Position numbers and translations under genes: made by a program
Assembly (NCBI GenBank): GCA_002270565.1
Contig: NQMI01000013.1
Span: 636,849 to 700,848 of the forward strand
Length of the DNA stretch: 64,000 nt
From: Stenocarpella maydis
Taxonomy: Eukaryota > Ascomycota > Sordariomycetes > Diaporthales > Diaporthaceae
Direction of reading: 5' to 3'
Notes under the pieces: model-generated
The model's input: the letters and a program-made list of their open reading frames with translations, nothing else
Databases searched by the model: none
What the model was told of the DNA's origin: nothing
Part shown: piece after piece, positions 11,809 to 23,258 of the stretch
How positions within the stretch are numbered: position 1 is the first letter of the stretch
How the letters are laid out: the number at the start of each line of letters is the position of its first letter

Positions 11809-13189
11809 CTTCTTTCATTTGTTTTATTCTTTTCTAGAAACTTAGACCTTAAGGCGAGTTTACTTCTACGAATTCAGAGTGCTTAGGACACATGGCTGTT
11901 CCACAGGTCTCGCTACTGATCCAGCAACCATTGAGCAGTTCGACGCCAAGTTTGGTAGTGATGTATCTTCACAAGGCCGCTCGCGATCCCACAACATTGT
12001 TCGGCCATCCAAACAACCCCTTCGTAGTTCAGCACCGGAGCAGGATATTTCATCCCAAAGCCCTGAAGGGCAGCATCAGCCCAAGGGAAGATGAGGTACA
12101 ATTTGCCAAACTACTCATATGTGGCCAGCAGCGACACAAGATGCTTGTGCGAGTCCCCGCTAAACTTCTTCAGAGTGTCGACCTCCCGCTTGAACTCAGT
12201 TTGGTCTCGAGAATTGAGACATTTCACCACGAACTTCTGTTGGATGGCCTAATTATGTGCTATTAGCCTCAACCGTTTCAGATACTATTTCTCGATTTTC
12301 CAACCTACATCAGGCTTGCAAAGATTATGATGATCAGGGTGTAAGTCTACTTTGAAGACGTTACTATAACCACATTCAAACTCCAATTTCTGATACTCGG
12401 GTTTATCAATTACGAACCGACTGTCTTGGGTGCAAGGAAGTGCGGCTTGTTCTGGGAGTAGAAGGTGTTTGACATCTTTCCGGGAGCCAAGCTGGAAAAA
12501 TGGAACCATGGTGGTCCACTGCCAATCTTCGAACCCCCTTATTGCAGTGTAAGACCACTGCTGAAAGCTTTTCAGGTGGTTGCTCTGGCCCTGCCGTACG
12601 AGATTGAAGAAGCTTGGCAAATCTTCCGGAGGAGCTGACTTGTGTAAAGGAAGGTCCGCATCTGATACGTTCTCCTCTACGAAGCGAATGATAGCGTGGG
12701 GTTTCTCACAAAGAACCAAAAGTGCGAAAATTCTTTTGGACCTGGTTCGAGATCCATTAGGGCTGAATGTCTGATTACAGATTGTCTTTGCTAGTTCTTC
12801 AATTCTGTGCGAGGCCCAGTCTTCGAAGCACAGCTCCAGTTCTTGTCTCACATGTTCCTCGGACATCAGTGTCATAAGTTGATTTTCTGGGAAAACCCCC
12901 TTCTTCTCTTCGTGGACAGGGATTTTGCGGAGGATGCCGAGAAGTCTGTTTTGCAGTGGGATGGGGTGATTCCACACGCTGAATGGGGTGGACTGGGTGG
13001 GCATTCGAGACCTGAATTGTCCTGTACATCCGCCCAGCCAACGGGCCCCAGTGGGATACCCAGGTTTGGTGGTAGTGGCTGACCACGAGGGTCGGGTATG
13101 GAAAGAGGGTCCCTTCCCAACAATTCATTTTCTGTGAAGTAAGCCTGCCTGGGCGAGGCCCCTGTTCTCCTCACTGCTCGACTTATCAC
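11809..13189 (-). pseudogene. Fungal protein-kinase-domain gene, broken and truncated
   Basis: The N-terminal 239-codon frame (13004 to 12285) has the pre-kinase region typical of a large fungal family, ending in a P-loop-like part YSNVFKVDLHPDHHN. Read through stops, the kinase domain continues: an AVK-like block FVVKCLNSRDQTEFKREV (about 12240-12190), KKFSGDSHKHLVSLLATYE (about 12180-12120), a TAG stop where Gln is expected, LYLIFPWADAALQGF, then VVWMAEQCCGIASGLVKIH (about 12000-11945). At least three in-frame stops are visible. Upstream residues in another frame (13189-13010, IPLGPVGWADVQDNSGLE) fit the same protein, so a further frameshift near 13004 is likely. The catalytic loop is missing at the N at 11808. 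Kinase substrate unknown; clearly dead. Confidence 0.75.
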
Positions 13190-13204
13190 TGGGTCTAGTC
13201 GTAA

Positions 13205-14350
13205 TTGGACGTCTTTCGGGTCTGAAGTACGACTGTGTGTCTGAGTCCATCATGGGCGCTGTGCTGTGTGATTGAAGGCTTAGAGATTTTGATTGCTGAA
13301 ATGGTTGTCTCCAGAACAGACGTGCTGAGGCGAAGACTCAAATTCGACGTGCCCCTGTCCTCTTATTATATGTGCGTGTCTACAATGAGGCAAGGGAATT
13401 AGTAATTTCACTTTCGCCCCTAGTCATCCCTCTCCATTAAGTATAATTCGCGAGGCATAATCGGGGAAGGCAAGGGGGCAAAAGTATAACTATTTGAACG
13501 AGAAGAAGTATTGTTTGTGGCAGCGCTGAGGCGTCCTGCGCAGAGGAACTCCCCTTTTTCCATCTGAAGTCTCACAGTTGGTGAGATGAGTGGGGCGCAG
13601 GTTGAAAATCAGCCCGCAGGCTGTGACAACAGTGCAGTGCGCTGTCATTTCTGAATCCTTTTTTTTTATCCCTGTGCGTGGCAAGCCAGAATCGTTACGC
13701 CTGATCACTCGGCAAAATCTCAGACATCGAGAAACTGGACCCATTGAGCCCAAGGCAGACTTGCATTGCTTTCTTGTCGTGCAATACGACCGTTTTGGGC
13801 CTCTGGATTCCTCCCTTTTCCGCGCGAGACTTGCATCTAGGAAACGTTTGGCATGTGTGTTAGAAGTTCGGCGGCTTGATATTGCACCTAATGAGGAATC
13901 ATTTCCAGTTAGGTATGCATCCCCGGGCAATTAATTGGCACCGGGAAGAAGGCGAAAATGAGCGGAAACCCGAATGTATTAACTGCGTGCAGTGTGCCCC
14001 TCGTATTCCCACATCGCACAACATGTCTTTCACAATTAAACATTACCAGACGTTGTTCTTGCTAAGTTAGCATGCTGCGACTTAAGTGATGTCATTTTAA
14101 TGTAGTGTATTTTTCTTTGGTTTTTATAGATACATAACGGAAAGAGAATAGCCGGCTGCAATCAGGTTAAATGTTGAGCCTCCTTTAACCACTTGTCTGC
14201 GCCTGAGTCCCCCCCCCTGGATTGTGGCTTCAACCATAAACGGAAGGTGATAGGGTAACAAAAGTAAACCACCCAGAGCCATCGTGAAACGTGGCGAAGG
14301 CCGTAACGTGCTATTTGCCAGACATGCGGGTCCCCATTTCTACCATACCA
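13205..14350. other. Intergenic, no recognised gene
   Basis: Base composition is close to genic DNA, and overlapping ORFs of 114 codons (13590-13934, plus) and 146 codons (13490-13930, minus) exist. Neither shows a known domain, signal peptide or splice pattern I can support. Confidence 0.5.
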
Positions 14351-14362
14351 ACTGGGTATGAC

Positions 14363-14414
14363 AGCATCAGCCGATGGCTTAGACTCGGCCGTCTCATAAA
14401 GACGGCCTGATGCT
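14363..14414. repeat. Nested inverted repeat (possible stem-loop)
   Basis: AGCATCAG at 14363-14370 pairs with CTGATGCT at 14407-14414. Inside it GGCCGTCT (14387-14394) pairs with AGACGGCC (14400-14407) across a 5-nt loop. A short T run follows. It lies at the boundary between normal DNA and an AT-rich repeat block; function unknown. Confidence 0.4.
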
Positions 14415-14604
14415 TTTTATTATACTAAGGATATAAAGGAAATACTTTAAAGCAAGGAATTTTATTACTTTATTATCTAATAAATTTATTAAACCTAAAT
14501 CTTATAGAAAATATTTAGTTTATAATGAAGAATTAAATTAAGTATTATTATAATAATTAGTTTCTGAGTTTAAATACGCTTTAGGAAGTAATTATAGCTG
14601 CTTA

Positions 14605-15101
14605 GTGTTATGAACACGCACCCATTGGTGTTATGAACCACCGAGGGTTGGCGGCTGACTACTGTAAAAAGCACCCCTAGCACCAGCGGGGTAGCTCCCA
14701 AGCCAGCTGGATACCTGATGGGCTAGTGATGCATATCCCTCATAGGGTTAGGGTTTGGCTTGTAATGCTTGTAGCGCTTGGCATTGAGCTAGTCGAGCCT
14801 GGTGAGCCTGGCTTGCAATGCTTGCAGCCTCTAGCCATGAGCCTGGCGAGCTACTCTTATAGCACGATAGAAGAGTTAGAATATATAAGGATATGGTTAT
14901 TACTATAGTAGATAGCTTTTATAGAATAGACTCTTTAGTTGTTAATCTAAGTATTTAGTTTACCTACTGGATAGACTTATAACTAGTGATTATTGCTAGT
15001 TAAGAATGAATATTGCTTAACCACCGCCTTGCAGCATATTCTGAATATAAACCCTTGATCTCTTAGGTTTTAAGGAAACTCGGAACCCTCTAATCATTAC
15101 A
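14605..15101 (+). repeat. Diverged solo LTR of the gypsy family, opposite orientation
   Basis: The right end TAATCATTACA at 15091-15101 is the reverse complement of the family LTR start, and the body matches over most of its length (ATATATAAGGATATGG, ACTCTTTAGTTGTTAATCTAAG, ATATAAACCCTTGATC). The left end is TGTTATGAAC at either 14605 or 14629, as the motif is duplicated. No flanking target duplication is convincing. Confidence 0.65.
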
Positions 15102-15104
15102 CCT

Positions 15105-16145
15105 GCCTAGCCTTCCTGAATGAAAACCACCCTCCCCTCAGAAGAACTTAGCTTAGGGGCTTCCTTTCTCATCACCCAGAGCTCCAATTAAGGAAGAATC
15201 AGCATATTGAAGCCTTAAGGATTCAAGCAGCCAATAGGAAGAATATCAAGTCTTAGTTTAACCTCCTCCAGCTACCTATCATTAAGTCTATCAAACCAGC
15301 TAACCATTGGAACGCTAATAAGGGTGGAATTATAGAGGCTCACTCAGAGCAAGCCCTTATCTTTAGCTACACAAAGGGAAGCCCAATTACTCAATTAGAC
15401 TATAATCTCCAAGCGTAGACCTCCTTCTTGGAGTATATTAACGCCCAAGGGAGGGTACTAGTCCCATTAATTATTTTCAAAGGGAAAAGTATACAGCAAT
15501 AGCAGTTTCCTAGCTCTTGAAAATCTCAAGGGCTGGCAATTTACAGCTACAAAGAAGGGGTAGATCAAAGAAAAAATAGCTATTACATAGCTAAGAAAGG
15601 TCTTCATCCCTCAAATAGCCTCAATTAACCCAAACAAATAGCATTTATTAGTAATAAACAGTCACCATACCTATACTACTATAGATTTTATATAGGAATG
15701 CTTCTTACATAAAATCTATATAGTCTTCTTACCGGCACATATAACACACATTTTACAGCCTTTAGATATAGCTATATTTAGCCCACTTAAGCAGGCATTC
15801 CAGAAACATCTATATCTTCTTAAAGCCTATAATATATTAATAATTATAGCTAAATAGAGATTTCTTTATTAGTACTATAAGGCTTAAAAAGGGGTATTTA
15901 TAATAGCAAGTATTCATTCTAGGTAGAGAAAAACAGGGTTATAGCTAGTTAATCAAGTAAGAGCACTATTAGGCAACTATATCCTTAAAAACCACCAGAT
16001 AGAGACCAATTTTAAAGAATCTACTATTAGAATAGCTTTATTAATAAAAATAGAGTATATAGGTCCAAATCTCAGCTCTTAAATATTATTTTTAAAGCGC
16101 CTAGGCAATTATAAGAGTTAAGGTCTATAATAGCTAATTATACCC
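15105..16145 (+). pseudogene. pogo-type DNA transposase remnant
   Basis: Plus-strand reading through stops matches pogo/Fot1-like DDE transposases: LPEWKPPSPQK-like start, KSIKPANHWNANKGGIIE (about 15280-15335), TSFLEYINAQGRVLVPLIIF (about 15420-15480), then an HITHILQPLDIAIFSPLKQAF-like region near 15740-15800. It lacks both terminal inverted repeats and is cut on both sides by gypsy LTRs in opposite orientation. It is therefore an old element later flanked by retrotransposon insertions. Confidence 0.7.
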
Positions 16146-16152
16146 GCTAGAA

Positions 16153-16617
16153 TGTAATGATCAGAGGATTTCCGAGTCTGTTAAACCTGAAAGATCAAGG
16201 GTTTATATTCGGAATACATTATTAGGCGATTATTAAGCAATATCATTAGTTAACAGTAATCACTAGCTATAAGGCTATCCAATACTAGGATTGAATACTT
16301 AGATTGACAACTAAAGAGTCTGTTCTATAAAAGCTATCTACTATAGTAATAACCATACCCTTATATATTCTTGACTCTTCAGTTGCTCATTGCTGCTCAT
16401 TAATCTTGGATAAGCACTTACAGCTATTGCTCATTGCTGCTCATTGATCTTAGATGAGCACTTGCAAGCTTGTAGATCCACAACCCTAACCCTAGGTCTT
16501 TAGCAGGCAGTGCTAACTTAGCAGTTAGGGTCTTGCGGGGTCGTGTCGTGGCATTTGCCCTAGGTGCCTGGGTCCTCAAAATGGGTCCCTAGGGTGCCAC
16601 CATATTAGCTCATAATA
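16153..16617 (-). repeat. Gypsy-family LTR (diverged) plus start of the antisense ORF
   Basis: Starts TGTAATGATCAGAGG and ends CATAATA, same orientation as 3231-3676. Its middle differs from other copies: a GCTCATTGCTGCTCATT repeat near 16390-16450 replaces the usual segment. About 100 bp of the element interior (16618-16720) follows before the next LTR cuts in. Confidence 0.65.
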
Positions 16618-16761
16618 CTATCTCCCTCCTTACTTCTTTTATCCTCAAAAGTACTCCATAAGTTATTTCATTCATCCATATTATTATTTATACCTTCCTA
16701 ATTCATTATATCATCTAGAGTCCAAGGCTTGCAAATTAAGAAAAGTTCTACTACTGGTTTA

Positions 16762-17204
16762 TATAATGATTAGAGGGTTTCTGAATGCGTTAAACCTGAA
16801 AGATCAAGGGTTTATATTTAGAATACATTATTAGGCGGTTGATAAGCAATATTATTGGTTTAATAATAATTACTAGCTATAAGGCTATTTAATATTGGGA
16901 TTAACTACTTAAATTAATGATTAAAGAGTCTATTCTATAAAAGCTATCTACCGTGGTGATAACTATATCCTTATATATTCTAACTCTTTAGTAACTTAAT
17001 GGAATTAATAGTGATATTGTCAACTGGGTATTGCTTAATGGAGTTAATATAGATCCTATTGATTCTGATAGGTTTATAACCCTAACTCTGATAAGGTGGT
17101 ATTACTGATTGGATTAGGTAGGATAACCTTTTCGGGAGTTATTTCCTAACCTATAGGGTTGTCTTCTGCAGTAGTTAGCCGCTAATACTTAGTAGTTTAT
17201 AATA
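16762..17204 (-). repeat. Gypsy-family LTR, copy next to a partial element
   Basis: 443 bp, TATAATGATTAGAGG to TTATAATA, closely similar to 3231-3676 and 20671-21113. It bounds the partial element that continues to about 19080. Confidence 0.7.
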
Positions 17205-17224
17205 CTATCTCCCTTCTTACTTCT

Positions 17225-17960
17225 TTTATCCTTAAAAGTATTTCTATGAGTAATTCTAGTTTTTATCTATAATTTTATTTATACCTTTCTAATTTATTAT
17301 ATTGGGTAGGGTTATTAAGTTTTATCCTGTAAAGTCTTTCTCTATTGCTGAGTATAAGGTTGCTTTTCTTTTTGCTATTACCTTGAAGGGTAGCGTTATT
17401 CTTATGCCTTATTCCTATTATGAAGAATATAACCTGGCTAAGGATTATAAGGTTGTAGATTTAGAGTCTACTTGCTATTGGACTTATATTTGCCTTAACC
17501 TATCTAACTGTGATATTTGAGGTCTTACTCCTGATTAGCTGAATAAGGTTACCCTAATATACTGCTAGCTGGAGGAGGAACTGAAGGCTGTAGAGGAGGA
17601 GGCTTAGCGGCTGAACGTGAGGATCCTGTGCCTTTGCAAATAGAAGCAGATGTGGTATGAGAAGATAATGCATGTAGTTTGTTAGGGCATTAATAATGTG
17701 GAGGAGTTGGAGCATATGGAGAAGGAGGAGGCTGAAGTAGAGTGGGTGTGGATTGCCGCGCAATCCGCTAAGGCTGTGTGGAGGAGTTCCATAGAGGAGG
17801 CTAGTGGAATGGTAGCATAAGAGGCTTGGCTGCATTCTGAAGGTAAGGTTAGTATTTTTGATTGGAGTTTCTTGATAGGTAATGGTATTAGTTGGTCTAA
17901 ATTTATGGGTACTAGTAATAAAGGGGGTGTGCCTGTGGGTGGCTTGCCTAGTGCCTGATT
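17225..17960 (+). pseudogene. Antisense accessory ORF of the gypsy family, copy 2
   Basis: Matches the frame at 3690-4520 block for block: FAITLKGSVILMPYSYYEEY, DLESTCYWTYICLNLSNCDI, an acidic coiled coil LEEELKAVEEEA, then EELEHMEKEEAEVEW. A 72-codon open frame (17302-17520) survives before the first TGA. It lies directly inside the LTR at 16762-17204. Confidence 0.6.
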
Positions 17961-19080
17961 TTATTACTAGGAATGAAATTTGTATTAATATTATCTGACT
18001 GATCCTGGTTTCTAGCTGTTTCTTAGTCTACTAGTTATATTACATTATCCTAATCTCATTTTCTTGTGACTAGTATCTATTGGAGCGTGGGGTGTATATA
18101 CTGGTATTTATTCAGGTAGTTTTTGGGCGTGACCGGTATTTAGGGTGTTGGTTAGACAGGGTGGCTGGTATTAGTGTGTCTTCTGAGGATTTAACTGGCT
18201 ACTAGCCTTAGTTATTCTTATTATAACTAGTCTTTTATTAATTATTTTCCTTATTTTAGCTATAAAGACTAGGGTTTATTATATAGCTTCATTATAATAT
18301 TGGTTCATTATAGTTTATTGTATATAGGGCTCCTAGGCTGCATTCCTAGCTCTTGGGGCTGTTTCGTAGTGGTCCGCGCATGGTATTTTTTGAGTTTATT
18401 ATAATAGTGGGTTAAATTTTGGGCTGGTTCCCATATGTTCTTACCGAATTATAGCCTTTTTATTTAATAAGATACTCCATTATTCCTTAGTACCATCTTA
18501 AATTTATAATATTCTCTACTTTATATTCTTTATTATATTTATTAAGGGTTTTAATCTATATTTTAAGTTTTGTATTCTTGGGTGCTAATTCTAAGAGTAA
18601 GATATAAAAAACTGGGTATTATTTTATTCCTTTAGGTAATAAAAGTTTATAGTTAGTATTTAAGAGTTTCTTGAAATTTTAAAGGGGCTAATTCTTTTAT
18701 AGTTAAGCTTATTATTGGGTTATTTGGTTTTAATGTTTTAATAAAGAAGGTAGACCTTATCTTCCTTTTTAAGAATTAGTCCCTTAATTCTTTTTTAATT
18801 TATATATTTTATTATTTATTTTTATTTAAAACACAGTTCTGTTTAAATATCTTTCTGGATCTATCTAATTTATATTGCTCTTTATTCTGCTGATTCCGCT
18901 AGGGTATTGTCTGGTAATAATTCATAATATGCCTGAGGCTCATATCTGTAGAGTGCAAAGAAAGATAACTATTTAGTCATACTAGTAGTTATACTATTAT
19001 AGGCAAATTGCACTAGTAGTAGCAGTTTAATCTAATTATCCTATAATTAGTTAATATATTATTAAAGGTATTTATTAAAC
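17961..19080 (-). pseudogene. Gypsy integrase C-terminal (GPY/F) domain and chromodomain remnant
   Basis: Minus-strand reading at about 18830-18610 gives KEDKVYLLY, then KLNYKRIGPFKISRNS, the integrase GPY/F-type block. This is followed at about 18560-18430 by KYNKEYKVENIINLRWY and MEYLIKKGYN-like text, which fits a chromodomain. This places the family among chromoviruses. Stops are frequent. The interval between it and the antisense ORF has no recognised content. The element is cut off at about 19080 by the next repeat. Confidence 0.65.
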
Positions 19081-19084
19081 GGAA

Positions 19085-19641
19085 CCGCTCAGCAGGGCGT
19101 TGGTACTCCGTGTAAGGAGTTACCCTAGACTTTCTAGCAAGGAGTTACCCTAGACTTGCGAGTTAGGCGATTTTCGCTAAGTACGCCCAGTGCGTGCGTG
19201 ACGCAAGATGAGTTTGGTGGCCGTGAGTTGATTATTTTGGCCTGTATTTGCACCTTAATTCAGACCTCTGCATTACCCTTATTTCTTACCCAAAAAGTAT
19301 ATGATCTAGTGCATTGGATAGCTTGATTTCTGAAGTTTATATGTACTTAATTTGGGCATTGCTAGGGCTATGGTTGGCTAGTTGCTTGGAACTAAAGATG
19401 GTGTGTTGGAAGGGCGAATTTTCCGGCATTTGCAAATTTGCACTAGAGCCTACCGCAGCGTGCCCAGGGGTGAGACGACGTCGGAGGGTATATAAGGAGG
19501 GATTACAGAAGCCCAACTTAATTCAATACAAAGTTGTCCAGACCATTATCGATCGTCCCAATTCGCCTCAGAGCACCATACTGCGACCCTGCCGAAACAC
19601 ACACACTGAACTGAATGCTACTTGATAGCATAAATTCATCT
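19085..19641 (+). repeat. LTR-like repeat of the second family, fuller copy, with a 25-bp tandem repeat
   Basis: Positions 19260-19641 match 7238-7612 in inverse orientation. Upstream, AAGGAGTTACCCTAGACTT occurs at 19114-19132 and again at 19139-19157. A TATATAAGGAGGG box at about 19489-19501 and a 3' end ...ATTCATCT fit an LTR with its promoter. The 103-codon ORF inside (19314-19625) is conserved with the other copy only as DNA; I do not call it a gene. Confidence 0.5.
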
Positions 19642-20670
19642 GAATATATAAGGTAACATTTATATTAATATGAAAGATATATAGTTAGTAGCATGCCTAG
19701 GGGAATTTATGCTTAAGAGCATTAATTAGAGTAGTATTATAGTTAGTTATATAGATCGTTAGCTTATTGGCTTAATAATAGTAAAGGAGCTCATGAACTT
19801 GCTTAAGAAGCTACTAGAAGTTAGATTCCTTCTTGCTATTAATAACACCTTAGAATAAGGGCAGATTCTTCCTTATATAGGTTATATAAGTGCCTTAAAA
19901 GTATAGCATCTTCTTATTATTTATTAAGTATATATAGTTTATAGATAGGCACTATGTAAAGTAATTCTCTTGGATTTATGCTATCTACTCATTTATATAC
20001 TAGAAGATACCCATAATATTATTCTTACTATCTGTAGTAAAGCAGTACTAGTATTCTTTCTTCTTAAGTAGATCTAATAAGGCTTATATTGGAGTATAGA
20101 TTCCTTGCTTCTACTTATACTAACCTGCTAGCTAGTCCTTTATAGTATTTGATCCTATAATTATGTTGGGATACTACCGTTAGAGTGCTAATTTGAGCTT
20201 CTTTAGCTTGGCCATTAATGCGTCTTAGGCTGTATAAGAGAGGAAATTGCGCTAGGCTTCTATTAGCTTTATCTAGCTATGCTAGGCTTTACCAACTTCT
20301 TGAGGACCGTAAGAATAGTGCTTTAGGTTGTTAATACGGAGGACCTATCTGCTAGTAGTCTTCTTAGTATAATAGGCAAGTGCTAACTAGCTGCAGTTAA
20401 TCTTGATTGAAGAGGAATTTATTATTGTGGCGCTGGCGCGTTTAGTACCGCAGTAATACTATAAATAGGCATACCTAGGGCTAGAATCCTCCTTTACTAT
20501 TATATAATTAGCTTGCTTTATGGCCTTATCTAAATTAGCCTTAAGCTCTTTATAGGTGTTATATCTATTATGGAAAAATTTCAGGTAGTTAGGAGGTCGG
20601 GAAAGTGCTGGAAATTAGTTATTTGTAGTAGTAATTAGGTAGTTCTAGGTGTGATAATCTACCTGCTATT
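19642..20670. other. AT-rich decayed repeat DNA, unassigned
   Basis: No intact ORF. A minus-strand reading near 20430-20150 with few stops (KHYSYGPQEVGKA, LSYTAQDALMAKLKKLKLAL) looks like a decayed transposon protein, but I could not name the family. Confidence 0.5.
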
Positions 20671-21113
20671 TGTAATGATCAAAGGGTTTCCGAGTACATT
20701 AAACCCGAAAGATCAAGGGTTTATGTTCGGAATACATTGTTAGGCGGTTGTTAAGCAATATTGTTGACTAACAATAATTACTAGCTGTGAGGCTATCCAA
20801 TGTCGGGATTGAATACTTAGATTGATGACTGAAGAGTCTGTCCTATGAAAGCTATCTAATGCGGTAATAACCATATCCTTATATATTCTGACTCTTCATC
20901 CATTATCAATAGTATCAATGATGATCCTATTAATTGAGTATTACTTGATGGAATTGATATTAATTCCATCGATCGTGGTGGGTCCCTGACCCTAACCCTG
21001 ATAAGGTAGCGTTGCTAATCGGATCAGGCAGGGCGCTCCTTTTGAGGGTTACTTCCGACCTGCGGGGTTGTCTTCTGTGGTAGTTAGCCGCTAATGTGTG
21101 TTAGCCTATAATA
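20671..21113 (-). repeat. Gypsy-family LTR, third partial element
   Basis: 443 bp, TGTAATGATCAAAGGG to CTATAATA. It is the least decayed copy in CG content of the group on this side of the window. Confidence 0.75.
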
Positions 21114-21129
21114 CTATCTCTCTTCTTGC

Positions 21130-22165
21130 TTCTTTTGTCCTCAAAAGTATTCTGTAAGTTATTTTCGCTTATCCGCGTTCTCATTCACTCCTTTCTAATT
21201 CATTATATTAGGTAGGGTTACTAAGTCTCATCTTACAAAATTCTTTTCCATTGCCAAGCATAAGGCCGCCCTTCTTTTTGCTATTACCTTAAAGGGTAGC
21301 ATTATTCTTATCCTTATTCTTATTGTAAAGAGTATAATCTAGCTAAGGACTACAAGGTTGCAGATCTAGAATTTATTTGCTATTAGACCTGTGTTTACCT
21401 TAATTTATCCAACTATAATATCTAAGGTCTTACTTCTAGTTAGTTAAATAAGGTTACCCTGATATATTATCGATTAGAGGAAGAGCTGGAGGCTATAGAG
21501 GAGGAGGCCTAACGGCTGAATGCAAGAATTCTGCGCCTTTATAAGTAGAAGCGGTTGTAGTATGAGAAGATGATATATGTAGTTCGTTAGGGTATTAATA
21601 ATGTAGAGGAGTTGGAGTGGGTAGAAAAGGAGGAGGCTAAAGCAGAGTGGAGGCGGATTGCCGAGTAGTCTGCTGAGGTTATTCGCTGAAGTTCTACTAA
21701 GGAGGCTGGTGGGATGGTAGTGCAGGAGGCGTAGTTGCATTCTGAGGGTGAAGTAGGAGTTTTTAACTGGAGTTCCCTGATGGGTGATAGTACTAATTAG
21801 TCTAAATTTATAGGTACTAGTAATAAGGGTAGTAAAGAAAATGCACCTATGGGTAGCTCGTCTTAGTGCCTGATTCTTATTACTGGGAATGGAACTTATT
21901 TGATTGTTGTCTGACTGGTCCTGGCTTTTAATTATTCCTATTGTGATTAGTCTCTTGTTGGTTGTTTTCCTTATTTTAGTTGTGAAGTCTGGGGTTTGTT
22001 ATATAGTTTCGTTATAATGTTGGTTTGTTGTAGCTTATTGTGTGTGGGGTTTTTAGGCCGCGTTTTTAGTTTCTAGGACTATTCTATAGTGGTCCGCGCA
22101 TAGTACTTTTTGAGTTCATTATAATAGTGGGTTAAGTTTTAGGCCGGTTCCTATATGTTTTCACT
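21130..22165 (+). pseudogene. Antisense accessory ORF of the gypsy family, copy 3, with truncated element end
   Basis: Third copy of the frame in the same position inside an LTR. The coiled coil (LEEELEAIEEEA), the EKEEAKAEWRR block and the NWSSLMGD-like tail are readable to about 21860. The following 300 bp match 17960-18430. The element stops at about 22165, just before the chromodomain, next to a C-rich run. Confidence 0.6.
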
Positions 22166-22283
22166 AGAGTTATAAGCTCAGTGCATAACATCCTTAGCCT
22201 TAACACCCCCCCCCCGGTCTACACCTTGTCACATGTGCAAGCTACGACAACATGGGGTTCAGAACCTATGAGATATAACGCGG

Positions 22284-22457
22284 GGCACCCGAAGGGTCTG
22301 CGGTGCGTTTAGCGATGCCGTGATGGTATCCGGCCTTGACTGCATTAGTGTTGTCTCTATATACGGTCGAGGAGGCTCGCAGATCGACAGCCTCGGCGTG
22401 CGATTCGAGGACGACCAAAGTCTCGCGGAGCACGGCGGCAGTGGAGCTAACACATAA
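22284..22457 (+). pseudogene. Jacalin-like lectin domain fragment
   Basis: A 57-codon frame ending at TAA (22455-22457) reads GAFSDAVMVSGLDCISVVSI, then YGRGGSQIDSLGVRFEDDQS and LAEHGGSGAN. The alternation of short strands, the SQIDSL block and a terminal HGGSG are typical of one beta-prism blade of jacalin-related mannose-binding lectins. A TGA lies 5 codons upstream of the readable part and there is no start codon, so this is a scrap of a larger gene cut by the repeats to its left. The identification rests on motif memory only. Confidence 0.5.
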
Positions 22458-23258
22458 GACCTACGTCTCTGAGCAGGTGAATACTGGGTTGAGGCACAAC
22501 CTGGGTAAAGGGAGAAAAAAGAACAAGAATTGTATAGGGCACTTGCGAGAAAGAAAGAGTAGGGGCCGTACCATGGAGATAGGAGTTAGGACCAGCGGCT
22601 GCCGTACCTTCAACGCTCCAGGTGGCCGGGCGTTCGTTGGTATGTATGGTGAGAGCGGTGTCGGAATTGACTCTGTTGGCCTTATCAATTGATTTGAATG
22701 AATACCTAGGCATCTGAATGCTACGAAGGCCAGGAAGGGAGCAAAGGCAGAAAGGTGGGTACGAAAGGATAATAAATTACACCCAGAGAAACTGGAGACT
22801 GAACTATTTATTTCTTGTAGTGATTCGGCGCCAATCCGGTAAACAGTGTGGTTTGCGTGTGAGTTGCAGAGGAAAGCGAGTCTCGTGGTGACGGGTTTAA
22901 GGCGATGAAATGGCCGAGGATGATATAATAATCCCGGTACGCCAAAATAGTGTACCAAACTACATTGCATTTAGAATGCCGTGACAACAATCGCCGTTGG
23001 CGATTGACTGTTAAAGTTTTGCCAGCCGACTTGCCACAAATTTTATTTTGTCAGAAGCTCTAAATACACTGCGTCTCCGAGAATCGTTATGCCGGCCACC
23101 GGAGGCTTAATTAACATAAATCATGTCATCATGGACTGACATCCTGCTGACATCTGGACTGCACGACGTCCGGCTTCGCCTATATCAAGCGGAACTGCAT
23201 GCCCCGCGCCTTTTGGCCTTTCGTCATCTGTCTTGTTCTTCCCAGTCCTTCCTTCATC
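22458..23258. other. Intergenic, upstream of the gene cluster
   Basis: No gene recognised. Overlapping ORFs of 88 to 169 codons on both strands have no domain signal. The last 250 bp should hold the promoter of the FAD oxidoreductase gene; I saw no copy of the shared TCTACCCGGTGT motif here. Confidence 0.5.

Noticed and set aside
13490..13934. Opposed ORFs of 146 and 114 codons
   Set aside because: No homology recognised, both strands open over the same DNA, and no start or intron evidence.
22336..22990. Overlapping ORFs of 88-169 codons upstream of the cluster
   Set aside because: Several frames are open at once on both strands and none has a domain or splice signal. Only the jacalin-like frame ending at 22457 is recognisable.
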